Shown here: one piece after another, positions 23,746 through 31,388 of the stretch
Position numbering within the stretch: position 1 is the stretch's first letter
Layout of the letters: every line of letters begins with the position of its first letter
Source: a virus
IMG/VR virus record: IMGVR_UViG_3300045996_002223
Location: 1 to 41,173 of that record
Direction: 5' to 3' (one strand)
Length of the DNA: 41,173 bases
Program-made: the position numbers and the translations under genes
Notes under the pieces: model-generated
What the model was told of the DNA's origin: nothing
The model's input: the letters and a program-made list of their open reading frames with translations, nothing else
The model's database searches: none

Positions 23746-24332
23746 GCGCTAGCCACCCCCGTCGGCACCGGGCCGATCTTCTCGCGCCAGGCCTTCACCA
23801 GCACGTCGCACACAGCACGGTGGTGTCGGCGCAAAATCTCCGCGCACTTGTCGGCGCTGACCTCGCTGGCCAGTTCGGCCGCCAGCGAGTTGACCGCGGA
23901 CTCCATGGTGTCCCGCAGGTCCCGTCCGACCTCGAAGCCGCCGCGCGAGACGTCCTGCCAGGCCACCAGCTCGCCGCGCAGCTTGGCCACCTCCATCTTC
24001 GCCTTGTCGGCCTCGGCACGCTCGCGCTCGGCCCGGGCCGCGGTGTATCCGGTGTCCGGCGCGGCCGGAGCGGCGGCTGCTGCCGGCGCGCTCGGCGCCG
24101 CCGACCCACCTGACGCTTGGTCGACCAGGTCGGCCCCTGCGGCCTCCTGCTTCCCCACATTCCGCTGGCGGGCCCGAGTGTTCGCCGCCCATTGGATGTC
24201 GGCAACAGCTGGGTCGATCTTGTCCCCGATCAAGCTGATGCGTCCGGCCTTGACCGCCTTGTGCACCGCGACGCCGCTGCAGCCGCGGTGTGCCGCGTAC
24301 TCCGCCTGCGTCATCAGCTTAACTTTGGACAT
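23742..24332 (-). CDS. Terminase small subunit, Nu1-like, 196 aa
   Basis: Recognises the packaging site. The N-terminus is a winged helix-turn-helix (MTQAEYAAHRGCSGVAVHKAVKAGRI pattern, split here: TQAEYAAHRG, then AVHKAVKAGRI). An Ala/Pro linker is followed by a coiled coil (ARAERERAEADKAKMEVAK), then a C-terminal helical domain for the large subunit. The order and size match lambda Nu1. It overlaps the large subunit by four bases. Confidence 0.88.
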   Translation of the reverse strand: MSKVKLMTQAEYAAHRGCSGVAVHKAVKAGRISLIGDKIDPAVADIQWAANTRARQRNVGKQEAAGADLVDQASGGSAAPSAPAAAAAPAAPDTGYTAARAERERAEADKAKMEVAKLRGELVAWQDVSRGGFEVGRDLRDTMESAVNSLAAELASEVSADKCAEILRRHHRAVCDVLVKAWREKIGPVPTGVASA

Positions 24333-24348
24333 GGGATTAACCGTCCGA

Positions 24349-24558
24349 TTAACTAATTGCCGGGCGGTCCGCTAGCGCGTTTTCGCGCTCGCTTCGGCCC
24401 GTGTCAGGGGGCGGGCTGGAAGGACCCGCCGGATTGCCCGCGATGTACGCCTGCAGCTGCGCCACCTGGTGGTCGGCCTCTGCTGCCAGCCGTCGCAGCT
24501 CGTCGGGGTCGCGGTTGTAGTACGCCTCCATGGCGCGCTGGGTGAAGGTGGTGGTCAC
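24349..24558 (-). CDS. Hypothetical protein, 69 aa
   Basis: A GTG-started 69-residue frame overlapping the Z-like stop by four bases and ending 16 bases before the small terminase start. The first 40 residues form a charged helix (AMEAYYNRDPDELRRLAAEADHQ pattern); the rest is Pro/Ser-rich. It could be a small packaging accessory; no family recognised. Confidence 0.5.
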   Translation of the reverse strand: MTTTFTQRAMEAYYNRDPDELRRLAAEADHQVAQLQAYIAGNPAGPSSPPPDTGRSERENALADRPAIS

Positions 24559-25217
24559 AGCCCTGCCCTCCTTGCGTTGAACCTGTCCGTGAAGAACTTC
24601 ACCTCGTGCTCGAAGATGCCGGGGAAGTCCTGCTCGATGCTGCGCACCACCTCGTCGTTGAGGCGGCGCGTGTTGAACATCTGGGGTACGTCGATGGTGC
24701 TGAGCGCCTTGATCGGCAGTCGGGCCGACCCTTCACGGATGAAGACGGTGCGGCCCTGGTTGCCGATGAAGGCCCCCTTGATCACCTTGGGCGCCGAGCC
24801 GCGCTTGATCTTGAACCGCAGCTCCAGCGCCTTGGACACGGTGGTGCTACCCAGCTTGTACGTGCCACCCTCGCCTGCCTTCATTCGCTTCTTCGCCTGC
24901 GCCAGGGATGTGCTGCGCTCGGTGAACACGATCAGGTTGGCACTGCGCTTGGCACCGCGACTGCCGCCACCCACCAGTGCAGCAGCGATCACCGCCTTGC
25001 CCCTCACGAACTTGGCACGCTCGATCCTCAGCCGCTCCCGGACATAGCCCGCAGTCACGTTGTACTCACGGCTGATCACCCGCACCATCCTGGTCTGGCC
25101 CTTGGCGATGGCCTTGTTCACGGCGGACACGGCGGCGCGATCGCGCACGTCCAGGTGCAGCTGGTCCAGCAGCCCCAGCAGCTCCACCGCGTTCAACTTC
25201 GCCGTCACGTTGACCAT
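24555..25217 (-). CDS. Minor tail protein Z-like, 220 aa
   Basis: The pattern of an N-terminal helix pair (VNKAIAKGQTRMVR, SREYNVTAGYVRERL), central strands and the ending IEQDFPGIFEHEVKFFTDRF matches prophage minor tail protein Z (GPZ). In lambda, Z helps to complete the tail tip so that it can join heads. It is normally encoded between the FII and U genes; here it is ahead of the terminase genes, far from the other tail genes. The ATG at 25217 has AGGAG six bases ahead. Confidence 0.75.
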   Translation of the reverse strand: MVNVTAKLNAVELLGLLDQLHLDVRDRAAVSAVNKAIAKGQTRMVRVISREYNVTAGYVRERLRIERAKFVRGKAVIAAALVGGGSRGAKRSANLIVFTERSTSLAQAKKRMKAGEGGTYKLGSTTVSKALELRFKIKRGSAPKVIKGAFIGNQGRTVFIREGSARLPIKALSTIDVPQMFNTRRLNDEVVRSIEQDFPGIFEHEVKFFTDRFNARRAGL

Positions 25218-25261
25218 CACCCTCTCCTCTTCCTTTTCTCTTCTTCTTGAAAAGAGACTGA

Positions 25262-25482
25262 GTTACGCAGTTACGCGCGCGCGTAACCACCAGACCCGCG
25301 CCAGTGCTTGCGAGTTACGCGGTTACGCGGTTACAGCACTCCCCTATATGCAAAATCCACCCACACCCTTCGGACGTACGCGCACACGCGCACGCATTTG
25401 GAGAAGGCCGTAACCGCGTAACCGCGTAACTGGCCGCGCCAGTGCTTGCTTTCGGAGTTACGCGACCCTGTAACCGCGTAAC
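25262..25482. repeat. Iteron block, probable replication origin
   Basis: The motif GTTACGC occurs nine times exactly, five times forward (25262, 25270, 25314, 25322, 25457) and four times as GCGTAAC (25281, 25416, 25424, 25476), with degenerate copies at 25330, 25408 and about 25468. Adjacent copies repeat every 8 bp (GTTACGCG). Between the two clusters lies a more AT-rich stretch (CTATATGCAAAAT, about 25345-25357). No gene occupies the block, which abuts the helicase stop. Iterons next to a replication gene point to an origin. Confidence 0.75.
25296..25449 (+). repeat. 16-bp direct repeat within the iteron block
   Basis: CCGCGCCAGTGCTTGC occurs exactly at 25296-25311 and 25434-25449. Each copy is followed within a few bases by GAGTTACGCG, so the block seems partly duplicated around the AT-rich middle. 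Confidence 0.8.
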
Positions 25483-27012
25483 TCATGAGCCGGCCTTTCC
25501 ACCCTCGTCACCATCCAGCGGGGAGCGGGGTCCATACCCGACGTAGCGCTTGAGCGCCTCGTCGAACTCGTTCACTGTCTCCGTGGCCCAGTCGCCCTGG
25601 GCGTCGTCAGGTGGATCGGTGACCAGCAACATGCGCATGGCCTTGCGGACTATCCCCGCCTGGCCCACCTTCATGACCTTCTCGCGCACGGGTTTGGATA
25701 TGCCCGGCACCACGCCGGTCTCCGAGATCCGCATCACCATGCGGGTGAACACGTTGCGCTGCATGGGGTAGCGGTCGCCGATGCGCTGGGCGTACTTCTC
25801 ATAGGCGCGATAGGCCTGGGCGCAGCTGCAACTGCGGTACGGCAGGTCCAGCTCGCCGCTGGCCCACTCGATCCAGAAGCGCTCCGGGCTCTTCCGGTTC
25901 AGGTCGATCAGGTCTTTCTTCGCTTCCGTGACCGGGGCCGGGGTGGACTCGTCGAAGTCCTCCAGCGGGTACTGCAGCAGGTAGTGGTAGAAGGCCTCGA
26001 CGCCACCCTTCGCGGCCCAGTCCTTCAGCTTCAGGTAGAAGGCGCGCTCGCGCATGCGGGGGGTGTAGATGACCAGGTAGCGCCGGTCGCTGTTGTCCAG
26101 GGCCAGCGGCTGCAGTTCGTTGGATAAGAAACACACGTTGATGTGGTTCGCTTCCTCGCGCCTGGGCAAGTTCTTGGGGTTGATCTGCACCGTGGGCGAT
26201 GTGATCAGCGCCTTCAGCCGGTTCTTGTTGTGCACCAGCTCCTGCCGGCTGGAGACCTCGTCCCCGATGATGAACAGCTTGCGCGATCGCCAGTCGTTGA
26301 ACTTGTCCTCGAGCTCGTCCTGGCCGACCAGCGCGCCATATTCCCCGTAGATCTCCACCAGGCGGTCGAACAGGAAGTTCTTACCGGCCCCCTCGTCGCC
26401 GTGCATGATCACGGCCGTGCGCATCTTGGCGCCGACGTGCTGCAGCGGGAAAGCCATCCACTTGAGCAGCCAGTGCATGACCTCGCCGCACTCGTCGGAG
26501 ATCGAGCTGACGCGGCTGGTGAGGAAGTTCAGCAGCTCCAGCATCGGCTGGACGTCACCCTCCTTCGGCTCCATCTTGATCCCGCCGAACAGGTTGACGC
26601 ACTGCTCGCCGCAGGTCTGGGTGGGATCGAACACCACGTCCGTGGGCATCACCGTGCGGCGCCGCTCGTGGCCCTTCCAGATCTTCACGAAGTCACTGCC
26701 GTGGGCGTGGGCCATGTTGCTGATCTTCATGATCAGCCGGTTGTCGCCATCCCACACGGTGTCGGTGCCGTAGATCAGCGCGAACTTCTCCAGCAGGTAG
26801 TTGACCTGCCCCCAGTCGATGGTCTTCTCGGGCTTCTTCGGCTTGGCCCCTTTCCCGCTGGACTGCGCGCTTGCGCCATCCTTGGGAGGGGGGGAGGACG
26901 ATGCGGCCGCAGCTGCCTTGCTCGCCTTGCGCTTGCCGGCAGCGATGTCCACGACCTTGCCGGCCTCGGGCTCGGAGGCTTCGGGCGGCGTGACCTGGTC
27001 GTTATCGGCCAA
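25483..27012 (-). CDS. Replicative helicase, D5/SF3-like (DUF5906), 509 aa
   Basis: A phage/plasmid-type replication helicase. Residues 1-65 are low complexity (Ala/Ser/Lys/Pro). The ATPase core has Walker A GDEGAGKN at 205-212, Walker B LFIIGDEV at about 246-253, and a sensor/arginine-finger area with FLSNELQPL and RRYLVIYTP. The C-terminal region looks helical. It would unwind the origin together with the Toprim primase, whose gene overlaps its start by 11 bases. It ends directly at the iteron block. Confidence 0.85.
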   Translation of the reverse strand: MADNDQVTPPEASEPEAGKVVDIAAGKRKASKAAAAASSSPPPKDGASAQSSGKGAKPKKPEKTIDWGQVNYLLEKFALIYGTDTVWDGDNRLIMKISNMAHAHGSDFVKIWKGHERRRTVMPTDVVFDPTQTCGEQCVNLFGGIKMEPKEGDVQPMLELLNFLTSRVSSISDECGEVMHWLLKWMAFPLQHVGAKMRTAVIMHGDEGAGKNFLFDRLVEIYGEYGALVGQDELEDKFNDWRSRKLFIIGDEVSSRQELVHNKNRLKALITSPTVQINPKNLPRREEANHINVCFLSNELQPLALDNSDRRYLVIYTPRMRERAFYLKLKDWAAKGGVEAFYHYLLQYPLEDFDESTPAPVTEAKKDLIDLNRKSPERFWIEWASGELDLPYRSCSCAQAYRAYEKYAQRIGDRYPMQRNVFTRMVMRISETGVVPGISKPVREKVMKVGQAGIVRKAMRMLLVTDPPDDAQGDWATETVNEFDEALKRYVGYGPRSPLDGDEGGKAGS

Positions 27013-28081
27013 GGCGTACCCCGTTCTCGATCATGCTCAGAACGCCCACCAGCTGCCGCTCAACCGCCTCAACCCCTTCGCGCAGGTGCAGGTCGTTGAA
27101 GTCGGTGTCCTTCTCCTGGCGCAGATCGCCATCGAACACGGGCCACACGATGTCGCACTGCGGCGTGGTTTTGGCGGCCATCTTGGCCTTCGTTCGCCCC
27201 GGGTTCTTCCCCTCGTGGTCGGCCGTCTTCCAATCGTCATCCGCGCAGATCAGCAGGTGCACGTCCGGGAGCACCTCGCGCAGGATCTCCACCACGAAGA
27301 CCAGGTTGTAGGCGTCCAGGGCCACGAACACCGGCCAGCGCCGGCCCGTTGCCATGCGGATCGACAGGCCGGTGGCGTACCCCTCGCAGATCATGGCCAC
27401 CCTGGTGGATGCGTCGACCTCACCCAGACGCACGGCGCAACCGTTCTTGGACACACCCTCGGTGTAGATCTTGAAACCGTCTGGCTTCACCAGCTGCAGC
27501 CCGCGCAGGGCGTCGGTTTTGGCCTTGTCGTACCGGATGAGGGGCACCACCAGCGTGCCGGGCGGCAGCTCGATCGCACGCTTGCCGGCCTCGTGCCGCT
27601 GCAGCCAGAGCGTCTCGGCCAAGTAGCGGCAGGACTCGCCCTGGACGCCTTTGCGCTCCAGGTACGGAGAGTGCCCATCGCGGCTGGCGCGCGGCCACAG
27701 TTCGGTGGCCGTGACCGCGGCGCGCAGAGCGGCCTGCTCCTTCGCTTCCTTGGCACGGCGCTCAGCGGCCTCGTGTTCGGCCCTGAAGCGGGCCCGGTCG
27801 GCATCGGACAGCGGCTTCCAGTCGACTTCGACCTTCGCCTCGCTGCCGCCGTGCTTGTACGTGCCGAACTTGCCCACCACGTAAGTGCCACCGGTGTGCG
27901 GACGGAACTCCTGCAGCCAGTACCACCACTTCCCCTTCTTGCCGCACGTCTTGCGCTTCGGCGTCGGGATCTGCAACGGCAGATCCTTCGACGTGAACTC
28001 GACGCCGAAGGCTTCCATCTGGTGCACCACGGAGGCGTAGTTGTCCATCAGCGAATTGGCGGGCGCCCGCGACCCCGACAC
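27002..28081 (-). CDS. Toprim-domain primase, 359 aa
   Basis: Makes primers for replication. After a basic N-terminal region with a KTCGKKGKWWYW segment comes a helical linker rich in Glu/Ala/Lys, then a Toprim-type catalytic domain: CEGYATGLSI with the conserved Glu, then a strand VFVALDAYNL, then the acidic motif CADDD, and finally DTDFNDLHL. The start is uncertain: the GTG at 28081 gives 359 residues, while an ATG at 28048 gives 348. It partners the downstream helicase. Confidence 0.8.
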   Translation of the reverse strand: MSGSRAPANSLMDNYASVVHQMEAFGVEFTSKDLPLQIPTPKRKTCGKKGKWWYWLQEFRPHTGGTYVVGKFGTYKHGGSEAKVEVDWKPLSDADRARFRAEHEAAERRAKEAKEQAALRAAVTATELWPRASRDGHSPYLERKGVQGESCRYLAETLWLQRHEAGKRAIELPPGTLVVPLIRYDKAKTDALRGLQLVKPDGFKIYTEGVSKNGCAVRLGEVDASTRVAMICEGYATGLSIRMATGRRWPVFVALDAYNLVFVVEILREVLPDVHLLICADDDWKTADHEGKNPGRTKAKMAAKTTPQCDIVWPVFDGDLRQEKDTDFNDLHLREGVEAVERQLVGVLSMIENGVRLGR

Positions 28082-28126
28082 AATGTCGGTCTCTCACCAC
28101 CATCACTCTCCGAGGAAGGGGCACCC

Positions 28127-28495
28127 ATGAAAATCGAGAGCGACGGCACTTCCGCCACCCTGCAAATTGAAGGAACGTTCACCGCGTCGGAGCTGGAGGC
28201 GCTACTCGTGAAGCTCGCTGTGCTGCGGTCAGGCATGACGCCTCCAGTCCCGCAGACACGCCCAGATCCAGCGACCGATCCCGACAAGCCCATCCTGTTG
28301 GAGGACGGCGCTGCTGTCACCGCTGCTCTTCGCCGCGACGGCGGCGTTCGTATCTGGATGCGCAACCGCGGCTACGGTTGGATGGGCTACCAAGTGGAGC
28401 CCGCGCGCGCCGTTGGCTTGGCGAAGTACATCCTGAGCAAGGTCTCCGGACCAGGCGTCGACCTCTTCGGCGACGGCGACGGACACCGACACTGA
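28127..28495 (+). CDS. Hypothetical protein on the opposite strand, 122 aa
   Basis: A plus-strand gene inserted between minus-strand replication genes. It has a convincing ribosome binding site (GAGGAAGG) before its ATG. The first 40 residues look like a short alpha/beta unit (SATLQIEGTFTASELEALLVKLAVL), followed by a Pro-rich linker and a C-terminal part with RIWMRNRGYGWMGYQVEPARAVGLA. I recognise no family. The isolated orientation suggests an independently expressed accessory (moron) gene or a gene made in the lysogen. Confidence 0.7.
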   Translation: MKIESDGTSATLQIEGTFTASELEALLVKLAVLRSGMTPPVPQTRPDPATDPDKPILLEDGAAVTAALRRDGGVRIWMRNRGYGWMGYQVEPARAVGLAKYILSKVSGPGVDLFGDGDGHRH

Positions 28496-28511
28496 GCGCA
28501 CGTAACCCACG

Positions 28512-28988
28512 TCAGCCCTCCAGGCGGCCGGCGTGAGGAAGCCCTGCAAGGTGCCGCGCGCGAACCGTGGCCAGCAGCTGCTGCAGCTTGGCCACTAGCT
28601 CGCCGCCCTCCCGGTCGATGCGCTCCAATTCGTTGGCGCTGACGTTGCCGTCGTCGGAGAGCGAGGCGCACACCTCCTGCACCAGCTCGGTGAATTCCTT
28701 GCTGGTGTTCGCCAGGGCGCGCATGCAGTCGTTGCTCTCCAGGTCCATGGACTCCGGCAGTGGCACGCACATCTGGCCGCACTCAGCAGCGAACGCCAGC
28801 AGGATGCGCAGGTCCCGCGAGCGCTTGGTCATCTTCAGAGCCGTCTTCAGCCCCAGCTTCGCCCCGGCGGTCTCGGTGACCGCATGGGAGAAGGTGTTGT
28901 GGTTCTCGCCGATCGCTGCAGCCAGGCCGCGAGCTCCACCCGGCTTGTAGTCTTCGGCGACGTTGAACGCCGCAGTCATCACGTCCAT
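28512..28988 (-). CDS. CII-like phage regulatory protein (CP76 family), 158 aa
   Basis: The start AFNVAEDYKPGGARGLAAAIGENHNTFSHAV matches, in shorter pieces, the CP76/CII regulator family (a helix-turn-helix with ALAxxIG-x-N), followed by LGLKTALKMTKRSRD and helical segments with a coiled-coil-like C-terminus. It probably regulates early genes or the lysis-lysogeny choice. Alternative ATG three codons later. It is the gene after the Cro-like one in the leftward operon. Confidence 0.75.
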   Translation of the reverse strand: MDVMTAAFNVAEDYKPGGARGLAAAIGENHNTFSHAVTETAGAKLGLKTALKMTKRSRDLRILLAFAAECGQMCVPLPESMDLESNDCMRALANTSKEFTELVQEVCASLSDDGNVSANELERIDREGGELVAKLQQLLATVRARHLAGLPHAGRLEG

Positions 28989-29016
28989 CTACAAATCCCC
29001 TCGTTTGTTGTTGCTG

Positions 29017-29033
29017 ACGGCTGGCTGAGCCGT
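29017..29033. repeat. Hairpin between cro-like and cII-like genes
   Basis: ACGGCT (29017-29022) and AGCCGT (29028-29033) are perfect 6-bp arms with a 5-base loop in the 84-base gap between the two regulators. No T-run follows in either direction, so it is not a standard terminator; it might be an mRNA element. Confidence 0.4.
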
Positions 29034-29072
29034 GGTCACACTTGGCAAATGAAAAACTCCCGCCCGTGCAGA

Positions 29073-29342
29073 TCAGGCCGCCTTTCGATCCTCAACGGCC
29101 GGTGCACCCTGTGCCGTGATGAGCTCGGGCCAGATCAAGTCCCAGTCAGCCGGCCGCAAATCCCAGCGTTTGACTTGTTGGTAGGTGGCGTTTTCGATTC
29201 GCACGCAGAGCTCCGGACTTGGCTCGCGGCCACCTTGGCGAGCCGAGAGCTGCATCAGGTAGACGGACGAGATGCCGAGCACTCCCGCGAGGGTTGCCAC
29301 TCCTCCGCGAGGGAGCCCGTCAAGGTAGGTTCGAAGAAGCAT
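29073..29342 (-). CDS. YdaS/Cro-like repressor, 89 aa
   Basis: The protein begins LLRTYLDGLPRGGVATLA, then GVLGISSVYLMQL (the helix-turn-helix), then PSPELCVRIENAT and a WDLRPADW segment, the pattern of YdaS-type Cro relatives in prophages. It is the first gene of the leftward operon and diverges from the repressor gene at 29420. It is expected to bind the same operators and to favour lytic growth. Confidence 0.75.
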   Translation of the reverse strand: MLLRTYLDGLPRGGVATLAGVLGISSVYLMQLSARQGGREPSPELCVRIENATYQQVKRWDLRPADWDLIWPELITAQGAPAVEDRKAA

Positions 29343-29401
29343 TGACTATGCAGATTGCGTCGTATTCATCCGAGCATAATGCATCAGGCCGCGCTATGCA
29401 A
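29342..29401. promoter_or_regulatory. Divergent control region between cro-like and cI-like genes
   Basis: Three ATGCA-containing sites are seen: CTATGCA (29346-29352), TGCAT (29380-29384) and CTATGCA (29394-29400), the same half-site found at 30780-30820. For the leftward promoter, TTGCAT (minus strand, 29401-29396) and TATGCT (29378-29373) are 17 bp apart. For the rightward direction CATAAT (29375-29380) is a possible -10. Promoter calls are by eye. Confidence 0.5.
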
Positions 29402-29419
29402 GCCGCTTACTCTCGGCCG

Positions 29420-30145
29420 ATGGCGACAGATCGTGCTTACAGAGAGAACAGGCGCTACTGGCTTGCCAGGTGGGTCGAGGAAACAGGTGGGCCAAAAGCG
29501 TTTTCCGCCTTGGTGGACACGGTTGACACCCACGTGACCGCAATGATGAAGGGGCGGCGAAACGTGGGCGACGAGCTAGCGGAGCGCATCGAACGGAAGA
29601 TGGGCCGCGAGCGGGGTGACATGGACCGCGAACCACCCGAAGGGGAGATTGAAATTTTCACGGCCGAGCCTGGAACCCGCGCAAGTGAGCCGTCTGGTCG
29701 ATACCGCGTCCGCGAGGCGCGGGATACTCTCATCCCCCAATACCTAGCTGGCGGCTCAATGGGAGCCGGCCTGGTGTTACGCGATCAGCCTGGTGTCATC
29801 ACCAGCTGGCGCGTCACTCCGGAATGGATCCAGAAGAACGTGCACAACGTGACGAGCCCAAAGAACCTGGCCATCGTGACCGGGTTCGGTGATTCCATGA
29901 AGCCGATGTACAACCCTGGCGACCCGCTGTTGGTCGACACCGGGGTGAAAGGCGTGGAGTTCGATGGCGTGTACTTCTTTCGAATCGGCGACGAAGGCTT
30001 CATCAAGCGCTTACAGCGCGTCCCCGGAGAGGGCCTGGTGGCGATTTCCGAGAACAAGGCCTACCGCGAGTGGACCATAAAGGACGGAATGGACTTCGAA
30101 GTGTTCGCCCGCGTGGTTAAGGTCTGGCGCGGCGACGACTACTGA
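29420..30145 (+). CDS. CI/LexA-type prophage repressor (S24), 241 aa
   Basis: Maintains lysogeny. The N-terminal part (RRYWLARWVEETGGPKAF, then VDTHVTAMMKGRRNVGDELAERIE) is a Cro/CI helix-turn-helix; the C-terminal half is a S24 self-cleavage domain with S159 in GFGDSMKP and K196 in EGFIKR, and a candidate cleavage site at Ala110-Gly111. RecA-stimulated cleavage after DNA damage is expected. Upstream ATGs at 29348 and 29396 would extend into the operator area, so 29420 is preferred but not proven. Confidence 0.85.
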   Translation: MATDRAYRENRRYWLARWVEETGGPKAFSALVDTVDTHVTAMMKGRRNVGDELAERIERKMGRERGDMDREPPEGEIEIFTAEPGTRASEPSGRYRVREARDTLIPQYLAGGSMGAGLVLRDQPGVITSWRVTPEWIQKNVHNVTSPKNLAIVTGFGDSMKPMYNPGDPLLVDTGVKGVEFDGVYFFRIGDEGFIKRLQRVPGEGLVAISENKAYREWTIKDGMDFEVFARVVKVWRGDDY

Positions 30146-30191
30146 ATCCGCGCCCGCGCGGATCGCGGGACATACTGAGGGAGTGGAGTCA

Positions 30192-30695
30192 ATGAGAGTA
30201 CTAGCAGCAGTGGCCGCCGCATGCGTCCTCGCGGGTTGCGCCACAACCACCACGGTGACCTTGTCCCAACGGTTCGATGCAGAAGTCGCCGAGAAGATGC
30301 TTAAGCCGGGGGCCAACGCCGTCACGGGCAGCGCGTTGATTAGACAGAAGGGCGGCGGTGTTGTGACGTGCGCCGGATTTAAGGTCCACTTGGTCCCGGT
30401 CACTGCCTATGCAGAAGAGCGGATGCGTGCCATCTACGGAGGCGGAAAGCACGCCGACGTGAGCAGGCGAGTGACGTTCACTCCCGACGAGCCCGCGTAC
30501 CGACAGCACACGCGCGAGACGACATGTAATGCCCAAGGCTTCTTCCGATTCGACAATGTTAGCGATGGCGACTTCTTCGTCACCTCTGTGGTGGTGTGGA
30601 AGGTTGGGCAGTACGAGATTCCGCAAGGTGGCGGGCTGATGCAGCGCGTCACCTTGAAGGGTGGCCAGACCGTGGATCTAACCCTTTCGCCGTAG
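30192..30695 (+). CDS. Lipoprotein downstream of the repressor, 167 aa
   Basis: Starts with a lipoprotein signal: VLAAVAAACVLAGC, with the lipobox LAGC at about residue 17. The mature part is an extracytoplasmic domain with several cysteines (including a CNAQGFFRFDNVSDGDFFV segment that resembles carboxypeptidase-regulatory-like beta folds). It follows cI with a 46-base gap and precedes a terminator, so it is probably transcribed in the lysogen as a conversion gene, perhaps for surface exclusion. An in-frame GTG at 30183 is an alternative start. Confidence 0.75.
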   Translation: MRVLAAVAAACVLAGCATTTTVTLSQRFDAEVAEKMLKPGANAVTGSALIRQKGGGVVTCAGFKVHLVPVTAYAEERMRAIYGGGKHADVSRRVTFTPDEPAYRQHTRETTCNAQGFFRFDNVSDGDFFVTSVVVWKVGQYEIPQGGGLMQRVTLKGGQTVDLTLSP

Positions 30696-30714
30696 AGGTC
30701 GCGTCCCTGATTCA

Positions 30715-30739
30715 AGCCCGCCGCGCGCGGGCTTTTTTT
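30715..30739 (+). terminator. Rho-independent terminator after the cI-lipoprotein unit
   Basis: AGCCCGC and GCGGGCT form a perfect 7-bp stem with a CGCGC loop, followed by seven or more Ts. It separates lysogenic transcription from the early rightward promoter. Confidence 0.9.
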
Positions 30740-30779
30740 CGCCTCGCCCGTCACCCATGCATAAGTGAAAACCCTCTAA

Positions 30780-30821
30780 CTATGCATCGTGCTTGACTCA
30801 GCACGATGCATGGTGCATAGT
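30780..30821 (+). promoter_or_regulatory. Repressor-type operator over the early rightward promoter
   Basis: ATGCATCGTGC (30782-30792) and GCACGATGCAT (30801-30811) are perfect 11-bp inverted arms; CTATGCA (30780-30786) and TGCATAG (30814-30820) form a wider 7-bp pair. Inside is a -35-like TTGACT (30793-30798), and 17 bp later CATAGT (30816-30821) is a -10-like hexamer. A further ATGCAT lies at 30757. Binding here would block the promoter. Confidence 0.75.
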
Positions 30822-30858
30822 CGCTCCGAGCCCTGATTGACGGCTACAGGAGAGCGAA

Positions 30859-31062
30859 ATGCAAGTAATGGAACGGCGCAGCTACCGCGCCACCCTGATC
30901 CCGCTGGGGATCGAATCCGACGAAGTTGAGTTCCAGGCATCCCAAGGCCTGCTCCCGACCATTCGGCTGAAAGCCAGCGACGCAGCTCGCGCAGCAGCTG
31001 ACGCGCACCGGGTCACCGGTCGTCCCGTGCTGAAGGTGGAGCGAGTGGAAGCGGCGGCATGA
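30859..31062 (+). CDS. First early gene, hypothetical, 67 aa
   Basis: Small protein starting 8 bases after an AGGAG site, just downstream of the operator-promoter. The composition is mixed alpha/beta with a basic start (ERRSYRATLIPLGIESDEV) and a helix (ASDAARAAADAHRV). No family recognised. Its last codons overlap the next start (ATGA). Confidence 0.65.
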   Translation: MQVMERRSYRATLIPLGIESDEVEFQASQGLLPTIRLKASDAARAAADAHRVTGRPVLKVERVEAAA

Positions 31063-31388
31063 ACCCGCACCGCCGCCACTACCTCGACCTGAACCCGCCC
31101 CCGGGCAGCTGGTTCGACACCATCGGCAAGCTCGGCGCCGCCCGCTACGTGCCGGACTGGATCCTGGTGGTCCTGGCCATCGCGCTGCTGGCCGCGCACT
31201 GGGTGGCCAGCAGCACCGCGCCCGATCCGGCCGCAACCATCGTCACGCCAATCCGCACGCCCGTGGTGGAGCACTACACGCTGCCGTCGCTGGACGTAGC
31301 GGAGGCGCGCATCGAGGGCTTCCGAGCCGGTGTCGCAGCTGCCGGCGAGCAGTGCACGCCGCTGTCGCACCCGCTGGCCACCAGGTGA
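31059..31388 (+). CDS. Single-pass membrane protein, 109 aa
   Basis: A basic N-terminal segment is followed by one membrane helix (about 35-52, ILVVLAIALLAAHWVAS) and a C-terminal part of about 55 residues, probably periplasmic. It overlaps its upstream neighbour by four bases and its downstream neighbour as GTGA. It could be a membrane modulator such as superinfection exclusion; this is inference only. Confidence 0.6.
   Translation: MNPHRRHYLDLNPPPGSWFDTIGKLGAARYVPDWILVVLAIALLAAHWVASSTAPDPAATIVTPIRTPVVEHYTLPSLDVAEARIEGFRAGVAAAGEQCTPLSHPLATR

Noticed and set aside
25262-25482. CRISPR-like array
   Set aside because: The repeats are 7-8 bp and tandem or inverted without unique spacers; an iteron origin fits better.
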